A stretch of 32,734 bases of DNA from an uncultured Lachnospiraceae bacterium (GTDB taxonomy: Bacteria > Bacillota > Clostridia > Lachnospirales > Lachnospiraceae): the NCBI GenBank assembly GCA_902793685.1, contig CADBEN010000024.1, positions 1 to 32,734 on the forward strand, read 5' to 3'. Below the pieces are notes generated by a model. The model worked only from the letters and a program-made list of their open reading frames with translations. It was not told the origin of the DNA and made no database searches. Both the position numbers and the translations under genes were made by a program. Of this stretch, positions 16,214-25,148 are shown in pieces (position 1 is the stretch's first letter; every line of letters starts with the position of its first letter).

Positions 16214-17437
16214 TTACTTGTCATCCGCTGCTGCGACACCCGGAAGCTCCTTGCCCTCGAGGAATTCAAGGGAAGCGCCGCCGCCGGTGGAGATGTGGCT
16301 CATCTTGTCCGCGAAGCCAAGCTGGTTGACTGCTGCCGCGGAATCGCCGCCGCCGATGATGGTGGTAGCCTCGGTCTCTGCCAGAGCCTTCGCGACTGCG
16401 ATGGTTCCCTTTGCGAGGATCGGGTTCTCAAACACGCCCATCGGGCCGTTCCAGACGACGGTCTTCGCGGTCTTCACTGCCTCAGCATAGAGCTCTGCAG
16501 TCTTCGGTCCGATATCCAGGCCCTGCATGTCATCCGGGATCGCATCGGAGGAAACGACACTGACCTCGATTGGTGCGTCGATCGGATCCGGGAAGCTCTT
16601 CGCAACGGTGGTATCCACCGGCAGAAGAAGCTTCTTGCCGAGCTTCTCAGCCTTTTCCATCATCTCCTTGCAGTAGTCGATCTTGGTGTCGTCGACCAGG
16701 GACTGGCCGATGCCCTTGCCCTGAGCCTTCAGGAAGGTGTAAGCCATGCCGCCGCCGATGATCAGGGTATCGCACTTCTCCAGCAGGTTGTTGATGACGT
16801 TCAGCTTGTCAGCGACCTTTGCGCCGCCCAGGATCGCGACGAACGGACGGACCGGGTTCTCAACTGCGTTGCCCAGGAAGTCGATCTCCTTCTGCATCAG
16901 ATAACCGACCGCGTTGGTGCCGCCCTTCTCAGTGATGAACTTTGTGACGCCGGCCACGGAAGCGTGCGCTCTGTGGGAGGAGCCGAATGCGTCGCAGACA
17001 TAATCGTCCGCAAGGTCTGCCAGTTCCTTGGAGAACTTTTCGCCGTTCTTGGTCTCTTCCTTGCCGCGGAAACGGGTGTTCTGAAGGAGGACGACGTCGC
17101 CGTCCTTCATCTCGGCAACTGCCTTGGTTGCAGCTTCGCCGGTGACGTTGTAATCGGAGACAAAGACCACTTCCTTGCCGAGCTTTTCGGACAGACGCTT
17201 TGCTACCGGTGCCAGGGACTCACCCTCGTTCGGGCCATTCTTTACCTTGCCCAGGTGAGAGCAGAGGATGACCTTCGCGCCGCCCTCAATGAGCTTGCAG
17301 ATGGTCGGAAGCGCAGCAACAATACGGGTCTCGTCGGTGATCTCGCCGTTCTTCAGCGGAACGTTGAAATCGCAGCGGACCAGGACGCGCTTGCCCTGAA
17401 TATTCTTGAGATCTTCGACAGTCTTCTTGTTCAGCAT
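16214..17437 (-). CDS. pgk: phosphoglycerate kinase
   Basis: The 407-residue product transfers phosphate between 1,3-bisphosphoglycerate and ADP. The signature [20 protein letters not shown] lies near the N-terminus. The substrate-binding arginine region HRAHASVAG, the hinge, and the C-terminal nucleotide-binding domain with [22 protein letters not shown] and [12 protein letters not shown] are all intact. It is slightly longer than the usual 395 or so residues, with a short acidic tail. The ATG is preceded by AAGGAG. It follows gap but is separated from it by a strong terminator-like hairpin (17495-17530), so part of the gap transcripts should end before pgk. Confidence 0.97.
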   Translation of the reverse strand: MLNKKTVEDLKNIQGKRVLVRCDFNVPLKNGEITDETRIVAALPTICKLIEGGAKVILCSHLGKVKNGPNEGESLAPVAKRLSEKLGKEVVFVSDYNVTGEAATKAVAEMKDGDVVLLQNTRFRGKEETKNGEKFSKELADLADDYVCDAFGSSHRAHASVAGVTKFITEKGGTNAVGYLMQKEIDFLGNAVENPVRPFVAILGGAKVADKLNVINNLLEKCDTLIIGGGMAYTFLKAQGKGIGQSLVDDTKIDYCKEMMEKAEKLGKKLLLPVDTTVAKSFPDPIDAPIEVSVVSSDAIPDDMQGLDIGPKTAELYAEAVKTAKTVVWNGPMGVFENPILAKGTIAVAKALAETEATTIIGGGDSAAAVNQLGFADKMSHISTGGGASLEFLEGKELPGVAAADDK

Positions 17438-17494
17438 TGATTTTCTCCTTAAAATATGCTTTTGATTCAGCCCCAGGACCCGGGACGCTGAATT

Positions 17495-17530
17495 TGAAAA
17501 AAGCAGGTCCGGTCCTAAGACCGGACCCGC
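17495..17530 (-). terminator. intrinsic terminator between gap and pgk
   Basis: On the minus strand a 12-bp stem (17519-17530 with 17503-17514, one wobble pair) encloses TTAG and is followed by six T residues. It sits about 60 nt downstream of the gap stop codon and about 58 nt upstream of pgk. It would lower pgk and tpiA transcription relative to gap. Confidence 0.85.
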
Positions 17531-17589
17531 TCTGAGTCACGCTTTTTCACGGATCGACAGACCCGCGTTCACAGCCCTGAACTGATCGA

Positions 17590-18633
17590 TCAGTCCTGAA
17601 GGCTTGCATCCAGCTCTGCGAAGTACTTAATGGTGCGGACCATCTGGCTGGTGTAGGAGTTCTCGTTGTCATACCAGGAAACGACCTGGACCTGATAGGT
17701 ATCCTCGTCGATCTTGCTGACCATGGTCTGGGTAGCGTCGAACAGGGAGCCGTACTTCATGCCGATGATATCGGAAGAAACGATCTGATCCTCGGTATAG
17801 CCGTAGGACTCGGTCGCAGCTGCCTTCATTGCAGCGTTGATGCCTTCCTTGGTGATATCCTTGCCCTTAACGACAGCAACCAGGATGGTGGTGGAGCCGG
17901 TCGGGGTCGGGACACGCTGAGCGGAGCCGATGAGCTTGCCGTTCAGTTCCGGAATGACGAGGCCGATAGCCTTTGCAGCGCCGGTGCTGTTCGGGACGAT
18001 GTTGCAGGCGCCTGCGCGGGATCTTCTCAGATCGCCCTTTCTCTGCGGTCCGTCAAGGATCATCTGATCGCCGGTGTAAGCGTGAATGGTGCTCATGATG
18101 CCGGAAAGGATCGGAGCGTAGTCATTCAGAGCCTTTGCCATCGGAGCCAGGCAGTTGGTGGTGCAGGAAGCTGCGGAAATGACGGTATCGTCCTTGGTCA
18201 GGATCTTGTGGTTGACGTTGTAGACGATGGTCGGAAGGTCATTGCCGGCCGGTGCGGAAATGACGACCTTCTTTGCGCCTGCGGCGATGTGTGCGGAAGC
18301 CTTCTCCTTGGAGGTATAGAAGCCGGTGCACTCCAGAACGACATCGACGCCGATCTTGCCCCACGGAAGGTTCTTTGCGTCTGCTTCCTTATAGATGGTG
18401 ATCTCCTTGCCATCGACAACGATTCCGTTCTCGGTAGCTTCGACAGTGTGCTTGCCCTCGCCGAACTTGCCGGCGAATCCGCCCTGAGCGGTATCGTACT
18501 TAAGAAGGTGAGCCAGCATAGCCGGGCTGGTCAGGTCGTTGATCGCGACGACCTCATAGCCATCAGCCTCGAACATCTGTCTGAAAGCAAGGCGGCCGAT
18601 ACGTCCGAATCCGTTAATCGCAACTTTTACCAT
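17590..18633 (-). CDS. gap: glyceraldehyde-3-phosphate dehydrogenase
   Basis: The 347-residue product oxidises glyceraldehyde 3-phosphate with phosphate and NAD+. The Rossmann motif INGFGRIGR, Asp33 in INDL (points to NAD rather than NADP), the catalytic Cys157 in SAASCTTNC, His184 in [10 protein letters not shown], and the C-terminal [12 protein letters not shown] are all present. Length is slightly above the usual 335. GGAGG precedes the ATG. It is the first gene of the glycolytic cluster, has its own promoter (18688-18716), and is followed by an internal terminator. Its low rate of rare codons fits high expression. Confidence 0.97.
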   Translation of the reverse strand: MVKVAINGFGRIGRLAFRQMFEADGYEVVAINDLTSPAMLAHLLKYDTAQGGFAGKFGEGKHTVEATENGIVVDGKEITIYKEADAKNLPWGKIGVDVVLECTGFYTSKEKASAHIAAGAKKVVISAPAGNDLPTIVYNVNHKILTKDDTVISAASCTTNCLAPMAKALNDYAPILSGIMSTIHAYTGDQMILDGPQRKGDLRRSRAGACNIVPNSTGAAKAIGLVIPELNGKLIGSAQRVPTPTGSTTILVAVVKGKDITKEGINAAMKAAATESYGYTEDQIVSSDIIGMKYGSLFDATQTMVSKIDEDTYQVQVVSWYDNENSYTSQMVRTIKYFAELDASLQD

Positions 18634-18687
18634 GATTTTGATCCTCCTGAAAATGGAATTTGCTATGTATATATTGCAATCATAGAT

Positions 18688-18716
18688 ATTTTACTAGAGC
18701 ATGATTCAAAATGCAA
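18688..18716 (-). promoter_or_regulatory. promoter of the gap-pgk-tpiA cluster
   Basis: On the minus strand TTGCAT (18711-18716) and TAAAAT (18688-18693) are separated by 17 bases. This sits about 55 nt before the gap start codon and just upstream (on that strand) of an AT-rich start region. Confidence 0.7.
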
Positions 18717-18741
18717 GAATAGCGTCAGGACTTTCACAAAT

Positions 18742-20406
18742 TCAGTTCTCACTCAAAATGTATTCCGCCATATTCTGGGCATGGTCGGAAATACGCTCCA
18801 GATTGTCGACGATCTCGATAAAGACGATGCCGGCAGCCGGGTCGCACTGTCCTGCTGACAGGCGCTCGATGTGGGTCTCTTTCATCTCGTCGCGGAGCCG
18901 GTCGACCCGCTCTTCCGTCTCACCGACCCGGAGAGCCGCGCCGATATCGTTCCGCTTCCTTGCCTGGATTGCCGCCGCGAAGCCCTGCATCACCGGCGCA
19001 GTGATATCCCGGAGATCCTTAACGCCGGTCTCCGAAAGATCAAGGCTCCTGTCCACCAGGATCTGCACCTGCTCCGTGATGTTCTCCGCATGGTCGCCGG
19101 AGCGTTCAATATCAGTCAGCGAATTGAAGAGGTTCGTGATGATCAGCTTCTGCCGGTCATTCAGCGGCAGGGTGTTTGCCTGGATCAGGTACTTTGTCAG
19201 CTGGGTGTGCATCTCGTTCAGCTGCTTCTCAACGGAAAAGACCTTCTGCATCTCATTCGGGTCCCGGGTAAAGCAGACCTCGCACGCCCGCTGGATATTG
19301 TCCAGCGCCACCGTGCCGAAGCGGACCACTTCCTTGGAAAGAGCTTCCACCGCGATACCGGGCTGGTTGAAGATACGGGGATCCAGCCTGATGGTGGCTG
19401 CCTCGGCCGCCTGCTCTGCATCGATGTCCGCCTGTGTCTTGGGAACCAGGATCCCGGACAGCTGTACCAGCTTCTCCGCGAACGGGAACAGGATCACAGT
19501 CATGCTGAGCTTGAAGCCGGTGTGGAACAGGGAGATCTCCACCGGGGAGATCTTGTGAAACGCGATTTCGGGACGCGCCGTGAACAGAATGAAGCCCAGC
19601 ACACCGAAAATGATCGCGCCGATGACGTTGAAGGAAAGATGGATGACCGCGGCCCGCTTCGCCGTGCGGCTGCCGCCGATGGCGGAAAGCAGCGCCGTGA
19701 CGCAGGAGCCGATGTTCTCACCGAGGGTGATGAAGACGGCTGCGTTGGTGGTGACCAGTCCGTTCACCGCCAGGGTCTGCAGGATACCGACGGAGACCGA
19801 GGAGCTCTGCAGGATCGCCGTGATCAGCGCGCCTGCCAGCACGCCCAGCAGCGGGTTGGAGCCCAGGGTCGTGAAGACCGTACTGAAGATCGGGGCGCCG
19901 GTGTAAGGCTTGATGGCGTCCGACATGAATTTCAGACCCTCGAAGAGGAAGCCGATGCCGATGATGATCTCCGCAGCGTTGAGCTTCTTTTTGGATTTCG
20001 AGAACATGATGATGCCCGAGCCGATACCGATCAGCATGGGCGCGTAGAACTGCGGGTTCAGCGCCTTGACGGAATCCCCCAGCTGGCTCAGGGAGACGAT
20101 CCATGCGGTGATGGTGGTACCGATGTTCGCACCCATGATGACGCCGACAGCCTGGGACAGCGTCATGAGTCCCGCGCTGACGAAGCCGACCACCATGACC
20201 GTGGTGGCGCCGGAGCTCTGGATAATGGCTGTGATCAGGGCACCGATGCCCACGGCCAGGAAGCGGTTCCCGGTCAGCATACCCAGGAAATCCTTCATCT
20301 TGTTTCCGGCCGCCTTCTGCATTCCTTCCGCCATGATATGCATGCCGTACAGGAACATGCCGAGGCCGCCTGCGAACATAAACAGACTCGCTATTTTGTC
20401 CAGCAT
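18742..20406 (-). CDS. Na+/phosphate cotransporter (NptA/YjbB-like) with PhoU-like domain
   Basis: The 554-residue product belongs to the sodium/phosphate cotransporter family. It carries two copies of the transport repeat, marked by QSSGATTVMVVGFVSAGLM with GANIGTTITAW in the first and QSSSVSVGILQTLAVNG with GENIGSCVTALL in the second. Hydrophobic helices follow up to about residue 340. The C-terminal 200 residues are soluble and helical and resemble PhoU, including LFNSLTDIERSGDHAENI, which suggests phosphate-linked regulation or metal binding. The ATG at 20406 begins the membrane protein (MLDKIASLFMFAGGLGMFLY). A run of six G lies 12 nt upstream and is a weak ribosome binding site. It is monocistronic with its own promoter. 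Confidence 0.9.
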   Translation of the reverse strand: MLDKIASLFMFAGGLGMFLYGMHIMAEGMQKAAGNKMKDFLGMLTGNRFLAVGIGALITAIIQSSGATTVMVVGFVSAGLMTLSQAVGVIMGANIGTTITAWIVSLSQLGDSVKALNPQFYAPMLIGIGSGIIMFSKSKKKLNAAEIIIGIGFLFEGLKFMSDAIKPYTGAPIFSTVFTTLGSNPLLGVLAGALITAILQSSSVSVGILQTLAVNGLVTTNAAVFITLGENIGSCVTALLSAIGGSRTAKRAAVIHLSFNVIGAIIFGVLGFILFTARPEIAFHKISPVEISLFHTGFKLSMTVILFPFAEKLVQLSGILVPKTQADIDAEQAAEAATIRLDPRIFNQPGIAVEALSKEVVRFGTVALDNIQRACEVCFTRDPNEMQKVFSVEKQLNEMHTQLTKYLIQANTLPLNDRQKLIITNLFNSLTDIERSGDHAENITEQVQILVDRSLDLSETGVKDLRDITAPVMQGFAAAIQARKRNDIGAALRVGETEERVDRLRDEMKETHIERLSAGQCDPAAGIVFIEIVDNLERISDHAQNMAEYILSEN

Positions 20407-20487
20407 TTTCTTTCTTTTCCCCCCGTGAGTGATACACGTCCGCAAAGCGGAACTGCTGCCCTTCCCTGGCAAAAGCGTTGCTGCAAC

Positions 20488-20520
20488 GATAGTCTATCAC
20501 GGCGAAACCCGCGGAATCAA
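20488..20520 (-). promoter_or_regulatory. promoter of the Na+/phosphate cotransporter gene with palindrome at -10
   Basis: On the minus strand TTGATT (20515-20520) and TAGACT (20491-20496) are 18 bases apart. The palindrome GATAG-T-CTATC (20488-20498) covers the -10 box, and the inverted repeat CGTTG-CTG-CAACG (20476-20488) lies immediately downstream. Either could be an operator. Confidence 0.5.
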
Positions 20521-20595
20521 GGTTTCCGGAGGAACGATGGCAAAACCACCGGCGCGGGTCCCCGCAATGAAAGGGAAAAATTCCCGGGAATACAG

Positions 20596-20644
20596 AAAAA
20601 CTCCGCGGCACTCCCTGATTTCTGAAACCGGGGGTGCCGCGGAG
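20596..20644 (-). terminator. terminator of the ThDP enzyme operon
   Basis: A 15-bp stem (20601-20615 with 20630-20644, one wobble) has a 14-nt loop and is followed on the minus strand by five T residues. It ends the operon that finishes with the gene at 20696. Confidence 0.85.
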
Positions 20645-20695
20645 GATCAGGATATCTTCTCTATCCCGGCCTGATCATTTCGCGTCGTTTTAAAA

Positions 20696-22531
20696 TTACT
20701 TCGCGTTGTGGCTCTTTGCGTGGCTCGGAGCGACGTACTTGCCATTCTCCTTCTTCACGAGCTTTCCTTCCCTGACCAGCTCGTTCGGGCTGTAGATATC
20801 GTTGATGTTCCAGCAGCCCGGGGTCGGGACCACGATGTTCTCCATCGGAGCTTCCACAAGGAACGGTCTGCCTTCGCGGTTCGCCTGCATCGCCTTCTCA
20901 AGCGCCGGCTTGAACTCCTCGGCGCTGTTCACGCAGATGGACTCCACGCCGTAGCCCTCAGCGATCTTTGCATAGGAAATGAAGTACTTGTCGCCGTTCG
21001 CCTTCAGGAACTGGGTACCGAACTTGGTCTTGTAGTTCGCGTTCTCAAGGCCTGCGATGGTGCCGAACTGGGAGTTGTTCATGACGACCCAGGTGCAGGC
21101 GATGCCGTGTTCCACCGCTGCTGCCAGGACTGCGACGTTGATGCCGAAGCCGCCGTCGCCGGTCAGGTTGATGGCGATCTTGTCCGGTGCGCCCAGCTTT
21201 CCGCCGAGGACTGCCGCCGGTCCGAAGCCCATGGTGGCAAGACCGGAGGAGTGATGGATGCTTCCGGGCACGGTGATGTCAAACTCCTGCGCAACACCGT
21301 TCTTGTTCCAGCCGACATCCGTAAAGATCTGGGAATCCTCCGGAATGACTTCCTTCACGTCCTTCAGGATGCGCTGCGGAGTCATCGGGAATCTGGAATC
21401 CTCGGAGATTTCCTTGTTCCACTCCTTGAAATCCGCCTTGGCCTTCGCAATTCTCTCTCTCAGCTCCGGATCGTTCTTACCCTCCGGGCAGATCTTCTTT
21501 ACTTCCTCAAGAACCTGCTGCAGCGCGATCTTCAGGTCGCCGCAGGCGCCGATCTCCACCGGATAGTTCCGGCCGATCTCTGCAGGGTCGATGTCGATCT
21601 GGAGGAAGGTGGTCACGTCGGGATCAAAGGTCACGCCCTGATACCAGGAGGAGCTGTCCGCCTCGCCGAAGCGGGTCCCCAGCGCCAGAATGATGTCGGC
21701 GTTCTTAGTCAGGGAGTGGGTGAACTCCAGGCCCCAGAAACCGGTCTGGCCGATCATCAGCGGGTGCAGGTCGGAAAGGCAGCCCTGGCCGGCCAGCGTA
21801 CGGGACACCGGGACATCCAGGAACTCCGCCAGCGCAGCCAGCTCTTCGGAAGCCTCTGCAAGGAGGATGCCGCCGCCGGCGTGAATCACCGGATTCTTTG
21901 CTTCCACCAGGCGCTTCGCGATCTTCGCAGCTGCGCTCTGGGAGATGCCGCCCTTCTCGGTCTCATGGCTCTCCTTGTAGGTCCTCTCCCACAGTTCCTC
22001 ATCCATTTCACGGGAGAACATGTCCATGGGAACGTCGATCAGGACAGGGCCCGGACGGCCGGACTCCGCCAGACGGAACGCGCGGTCCATGATCATGGGA
22101 AGCGCCTCGACGTCGTCGATCCTCCATGCGCGCTTCACCACCGGGCGGAGCAGTTCATACTGGTTGCCGTCCTCGTGGAGCTGCAGCTCCTGATGCGCAT
22201 GGCGTCCGAAATAGAAGCTGGGGACATCGCCCGCGATGACGACCATAGGGATGGAGTCGAGCTGTGCGTTGGCGACGCCGGTGATGACGTTCGTGATGCC
22301 AGGCCCAAGGTGGCACATGACCACGGAAGCCTTGTTGGTGACACGGGCGTAGCCGTCCGCCGCGGTGGATGCGATCGCCTCATGACGGCAGCCGATATAC
22401 TCGATCTTCTCGCTGCGGGACAGGGCGTCCAGCATGCCGATGACGGTGTGACCGCAGAGTCCGAAAAGCTTCGTGACATTCCGGCGCTCAAGGTAGTTGA
22501 CAAGCAGATCCGAAACCAGTTTCTTTCCCAT
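20696..22531 (-). CDS. acetohydroxyacid-synthase-like ThDP-dependent enzyme, substrate unknown
   Basis: The 611-residue product has the three-domain layout of the acetolactate synthase/pyruvate oxidase superfamily. It has the N-terminal pyrimidine-binding domain with catalytic Glu51 (GCRHEAIASTAADGYAR), the central domain (about 195-340), and the C-terminal ThDP domain with GDG at 458-460 and NN at 485-486, the normal spacing. Glu51 rules out classical glyoxylate carboligase, which has Val there. The substrate region GLCGHTVIG and the loop FGTIAGLENANY differ from housekeeping IlvB. The C-terminal 30 residues are a lysine-rich extension. No regulatory small subunit is adjacent. Decarboxylation plus carboligation of a 2-keto acid is the likely chemistry. 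ATG 22531 follows AAAGGAG. It ends the operon, 46 nt after the racemase-like gene. Confidence 0.85.
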   Translation of the reverse strand: MGKKLVSDLLVNYLERRNVTKLFGLCGHTVIGMLDALSRSEKIEYIGCRHEAIASTAADGYARVTNKASVVMCHLGPGITNVITGVANAQLDSIPMVVIAGDVPSFYFGRHAHQELQLHEDGNQYELLRPVVKRAWRIDDVEALPMIMDRAFRLAESGRPGPVLIDVPMDMFSREMDEELWERTYKESHETEKGGISQSAAAKIAKRLVEAKNPVIHAGGGILLAEASEELAALAEFLDVPVSRTLAGQGCLSDLHPLMIGQTGFWGLEFTHSLTKNADIILALGTRFGEADSSSWYQGVTFDPDVTTFLQIDIDPAEIGRNYPVEIGACGDLKIALQQVLEEVKKICPEGKNDPELRERIAKAKADFKEWNKEISEDSRFPMTPQRILKDVKEVIPEDSQIFTDVGWNKNGVAQEFDITVPGSIHHSSGLATMGFGPAAVLGGKLGAPDKIAINLTGDGGFGINVAVLAAAVEHGIACTWVVMNNSQFGTIAGLENANYKTKFGTQFLKANGDKYFISYAKIAEGYGVESICVNSAEEFKPALEKAMQANREGRPFLVEAPMENIVVPTPGCWNINDIYSPNELVREGKLVKKENGKYVAPSHAKSHNAK

Positions 22532-22577
22532 GATCTTATCTCCTTTTCTTTTTGCTTTTAAAAGATGTGATGCTGCT

Positions 22578-23255
22578 TTACTTTTCCGCAGCAATCTCGT
22601 TCAGTTTGTCCGCGATGGCCTGGTATCCGCTGAAGAAGCTGCAGAGCACCGGGGTCTTCGTGTCCTTCAGATCCGGGAGCAGCGCTCTCATGGACACCTG
22701 GCTCATGACGATGGCGTCGTAGCCTTCTTCATCCAGCTTGCGGATGTTCTCCAGCAGGATGCGGTTGTGCTCTTCCGGATGGCCTGCCACCAGGGCGTCC
22801 CATGCCGCGTTCTGCACGAACAGTCTGCACTCGGCCTTCTCGCCGCGCTCCGCCACCAGGCGCTCGATGATCCTTGCCACCGGGCCCATGGAGGTCTCGA
22901 CGGTTCCGAAGATCGCGAACTTCGTCCCGAGCTTCGCTGCCTCCTGGCACATGGGATCCTCGATCTTCATGACCGGGATGGAGACTTCCTTCCGGTACTC
23001 GTCCGCAACTTCGCCCACGGTGGAGCAGGAGTTGACGATCAGGTCCGCGCCGGAGATCTCCGCTGCCTTCGCATAGAGCTTCATGCGGTCATAGACTGCC
23101 TTCGTTGGTCCGCCGTTGGCGCGGACATCCGCCAGGATGGTGCTGTCGGTGATGAATTCCACCTTGACGCCCGGAACCTTTTCCTTCAGAAATGCGATCG
23201 TGTCGTCACGCTTCGCGAAACTGGTCTGCAGGATCGTAACATGCGGGTTCTTCAT
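22578..23255 (-). CDS. Asp/Glu/hydantoin racemase-fold protein lacking the second catalytic Cys
   Basis: The 225-residue product has the pseudo-two-fold Asp/Glu racemase layout. The first catalytic Cys is present (VNSCSTVGE, Cys77). The matching position in the second half reads IVMSQVSM, with Ser185 where two-base racemases have Cys. A two-cysteine racemisation mechanism is therefore unlikely. Related members of this superfamily act as decarboxylases or cis-trans isomerases, and single-Cys variants exist, so an isomerase or lyase role is possible. The ATG at 23255 is preceded by GGAGG. The gene lies between the transketolase C-half (20-nt gap) and the AHAS-like gene. The substrate is unknown, presumably a small carboxylic acid of the same pathway. 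Confidence 0.75.
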   Translation of the reverse strand: MKNPHVTILQTSFAKRDDTIAFLKEKVPGVKVEFITDSTILADVRANGGPTKAVYDRMKLYAKAAEISGADLIVNSCSTVGEVADEYRKEVSIPVMKIEDPMCQEAAKLGTKFAIFGTVETSMGPVARIIERLVAERGEKAECRLFVQNAAWDALVAGHPEEHNRILLENIRKLDEEGYDAIVMSQVSMRALLPDLKDTKTPVLCSFFSGYQAIADKLNEIAAEK

Positions 23256-23275
23256 TTTTATCTTCCTCCTGTCCT

Positions 23276-24223
23276 TCAGGCTTTCTTTTTCTCCGACAGC
23301 TTCGCTGCCTCTTCGACGATGGAAGCCGTATCCATATGGCACTCTTTGTAAAGAAGCTCCGGGTCTCCGGACTCGCCGAACCGGTCCGGGATACCGATGA
23401 TCTTCACCGGCACCGGCTGGTTCTGGACGACCACGGATGCCACTGCGGCGCCAAGGCCGTTGATGACGCTGTGGTCTTCCACAGTCAGGATGGCGCCGGT
23501 CTCCTTTGCCGCCTTGAGCACCGCTTCCTCATCCAGCGGCTTCAGAGTCATCATATCCAGCAGGCGGACGTTGATGCCTTTTTCCTTCAGCTGTTCAGCG
23601 GCATCCGCGCACTTCTGGAGCATGATTCCGGAGGAGATGATGGTGAGGTCCGTGCCGTACTCTTTCACGGTGATGGCCTTGCCGAACTCAAATTTGAAGG
23701 TCTCCGGATCGTAGAAATCCGGCACCGCGTTCCTGTGCAGGCGCACATACAGCGGTCCCTTGAAATCCACTGCCGCGTGGGCCAGAGCCTTCGCGGAAAC
23801 GCCGTCGGAGGGCTGGATGATGGTCAGGTTCGGGAAGGTGCGGGTGATGCCGATGTCCTCGACCGCTGCGTGGGTCGCGCCGTCGCCGCCCACCTGCAGA
23901 CCGGTATGGGTCCCGAGGATGGTCACGTTGGCGTTGGTGTGGCACACAAAGGTGCGGACCTGCTCACAGGCACGCATGGTCGCGAACACCGCGAAGGTGG
24001 AAAGAAACACCTTGTCGCCGCAGGTCGCCATGCCGGCAGCCGTGGCTACCATGTCCTGCTCCGCAATACCCATGGTAAAGGCTCTGTCAGGGAACATCTC
24101 CTGGAACTTCTCCAGGTTGCAGGCCTTGGTATCCGCGTTCAGCACCACAAAATCTTTTCTGGTCTTTCCGATCTCACAAAGCTCATTGCCGAAAATATGA
24201 CGGTCCGCAATCGTCTTAGCCAT
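23276..24223 (-). CDS. transketolase-like subunit, C-terminal half
   Basis: The 315-residue product carries the pyrimidine-binding domain and the C-terminal domain of transketolase. The catalytic Glu is Glu55 in MGIAEQDM, and the aromatic region STFAVFATMRACEQVR, LQVGGDGATHAAVEDIG and the C-terminal TVEDHSVINGLG are all present. With the next gene upstream it forms a split transketolase, a layout common in Bacillota and archaea for specialised sugar or sugar-acid pathways and for pentose phosphate metabolism. The ATG overlaps the stop of the N-half gene (TGATG), so the two are translationally coupled in equal amounts. The operon context with another ThDP enzyme suggests a special substrate rather than the pentose phosphate cycle. 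Confidence 0.92.
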   Translation of the reverse strand: MAKTIADRHIFGNELCEIGKTRKDFVVLNADTKACNLEKFQEMFPDRAFTMGIAEQDMVATAAGMATCGDKVFLSTFAVFATMRACEQVRTFVCHTNANVTILGTHTGLQVGGDGATHAAVEDIGITRTFPNLTIIQPSDGVSAKALAHAAVDFKGPLYVRLHRNAVPDFYDPETFKFEFGKAITVKEYGTDLTIISSGIMLQKCADAAEQLKEKGINVRLLDMMTLKPLDEEAVLKAAKETGAILTVEDHSVINGLGAAVASVVVQNQPVPVKIIGIPDRFGESGDPELLYKECHMDTASIVEEAAKLSEKKKA

Positions 24224-25074
24224 CAGACCACACCTCCTTTTTCGATCTGGGACAGAGCTGTCTGCATCTCTGCCTGGCTGGGTGCCTTGCCGTGCCAGCC
24301 GGAATCATCCTCCATGAAATCAACGCCCCTGCCCTTGACGGTCCGCATCAGGATCACCACCGGATGGCGCATGGTCTTCGCCGTGTGCAGCGCCGTGAGA
24401 ATGTCCTTCATGTTGTGGCCGTTCACCTCCACGACCTTCCAGCCGAAGGCACGCCACTTGTCGCCGATGGGCTCCACCGTCATGATCTCATTGACCCAGC
24501 CGTTGATCTGTACGCCATTGCAGTCCACGATGGCCACCAGGTTGTTCAGGTCATGGTGTCCTGCTGCCATGGCAGCCTCCCAGACCAGACCCTCCTGCAG
24601 CTCGCCGTCACCCAGCATGCAGTAGGTCATGTAGTCCTTTCCGTGAACTTTCGCGGAAAGCTGGGTGCCGACTGCCACCGCCAGCCCGTTTCCGAGGGAG
24701 CCGGTGCTGATGTCAATACCCGGGGTGGTGTGCATATCCGGATGGCCCTGAAGCATGGCACCGTACTCACGGAGATGGTTCAGCTCCTCCGGATCAAAGA
24801 AGCCGCGGCGTGCCAGGCAGCTGTACAGTGCCGGGCAGGAGTGGCCTTTCGAGAGAATGAAGCGGTCCCGGTCCTCCCACTGGGGATTCTTCGGATCGAT
24901 GTTCATAACGTGGAAATACAGTGCCGTGATCATGTCGGATGCGGAAAGCGATCCGCCCGGATGACCGGCGCCAGCCTTTGTGATCATTGAAATGATATCC
25001 TGACGAGTCTGCACTGCCTGGTCTTCCAGGCGCTTCACATCCTCCTCAGTAAAGTAGAACCGACTTGCTCCCAT
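24223..25074 (-). CDS. transketolase-like subunit, N-terminal half
   Basis: The 283-residue product is the ThDP pyrophosphate-binding half. GHPGGSLSASD (37-47), SKGHSCPALY (75-84), GSLGNGLAVAVG (125-136) and the metal-binding GDGELQEG (155-162) with Asn186 are intact. Together with the downstream gene it makes one active site at the subunit interface. ATG 25074 was chosen since AAAGGAG lies 8 nt upstream; a further in-frame TTG/ATG-like start at 25098 would add eight residues without a binding site. It is the first gene of the operon, divergent from the LysR gene, with a promoter that seems to need activation (TATAAG without a good -35). Confidence 0.92.
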   Translation of the reverse strand: MGASRFYFTEEDVKRLEDQAVQTRQDIISMITKAGAGHPGGSLSASDMITALYFHVMNIDPKNPQWEDRDRFILSKGHSCPALYSCLARRGFFDPEELNHLREYGAMLQGHPDMHTTPGIDISTGSLGNGLAVAVGTQLSAKVHGKDYMTYCMLGDGELQEGLVWEAAMAAGHHDLNNLVAIVDCNGVQINGWVNEIMTVEPIGDKWRAFGWKVVEVNGHNMKDILTALHTAKTMRHPVVILMRTVKGRGVDFMEDDSGWHGKAPSQAEMQTALSQIEKGGVV

Positions 25075-25148
25075 AATGCCGTCTCCTTTCCTGTACATTC
25101 TGTCCGTAAGTATTTCTCTTATACTCTGATCACAGTTTATGATCCGCC

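Noticed and set aside
16097-17440. 447-codon open frame on the plus strand opposite pgk
   Set aside because: It is antisense to an intact phosphoglycerate kinase gene and lacks any recognisable protein pattern.
17581-17592. Palindrome CTGATCGATCAG at the gap stop codon
   Set aside because: It overlaps the end of the coding sequence and is short enough to be chance; no T run or promoter goes with it.
20696-22531. Assignment as glyoxylate carboligase linked to allantoin use
   Set aside because: Classical Gcl lacks the conserved glutamate, which is present here as Glu51. The ureide-type amidohydrolase is also 7.5 kb away on another transcript.
20708-22561. 617-codon open frame on the plus strand opposite the ThDP enzyme gene
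   Set aside because: It mirrors a strongly conserved minus-strand gene, is rich in His, Asp, Val and Arg without any domain, and has no ribosome binding site.
20696-25074. Assignment to the sulfoquinovose sulfo-transketolase pathway
   Set aside because: No sulfosugar isomerase, sulfoacetaldehyde reductase or sulfonate transporter is seen in the window; only the split transketolase is shared.
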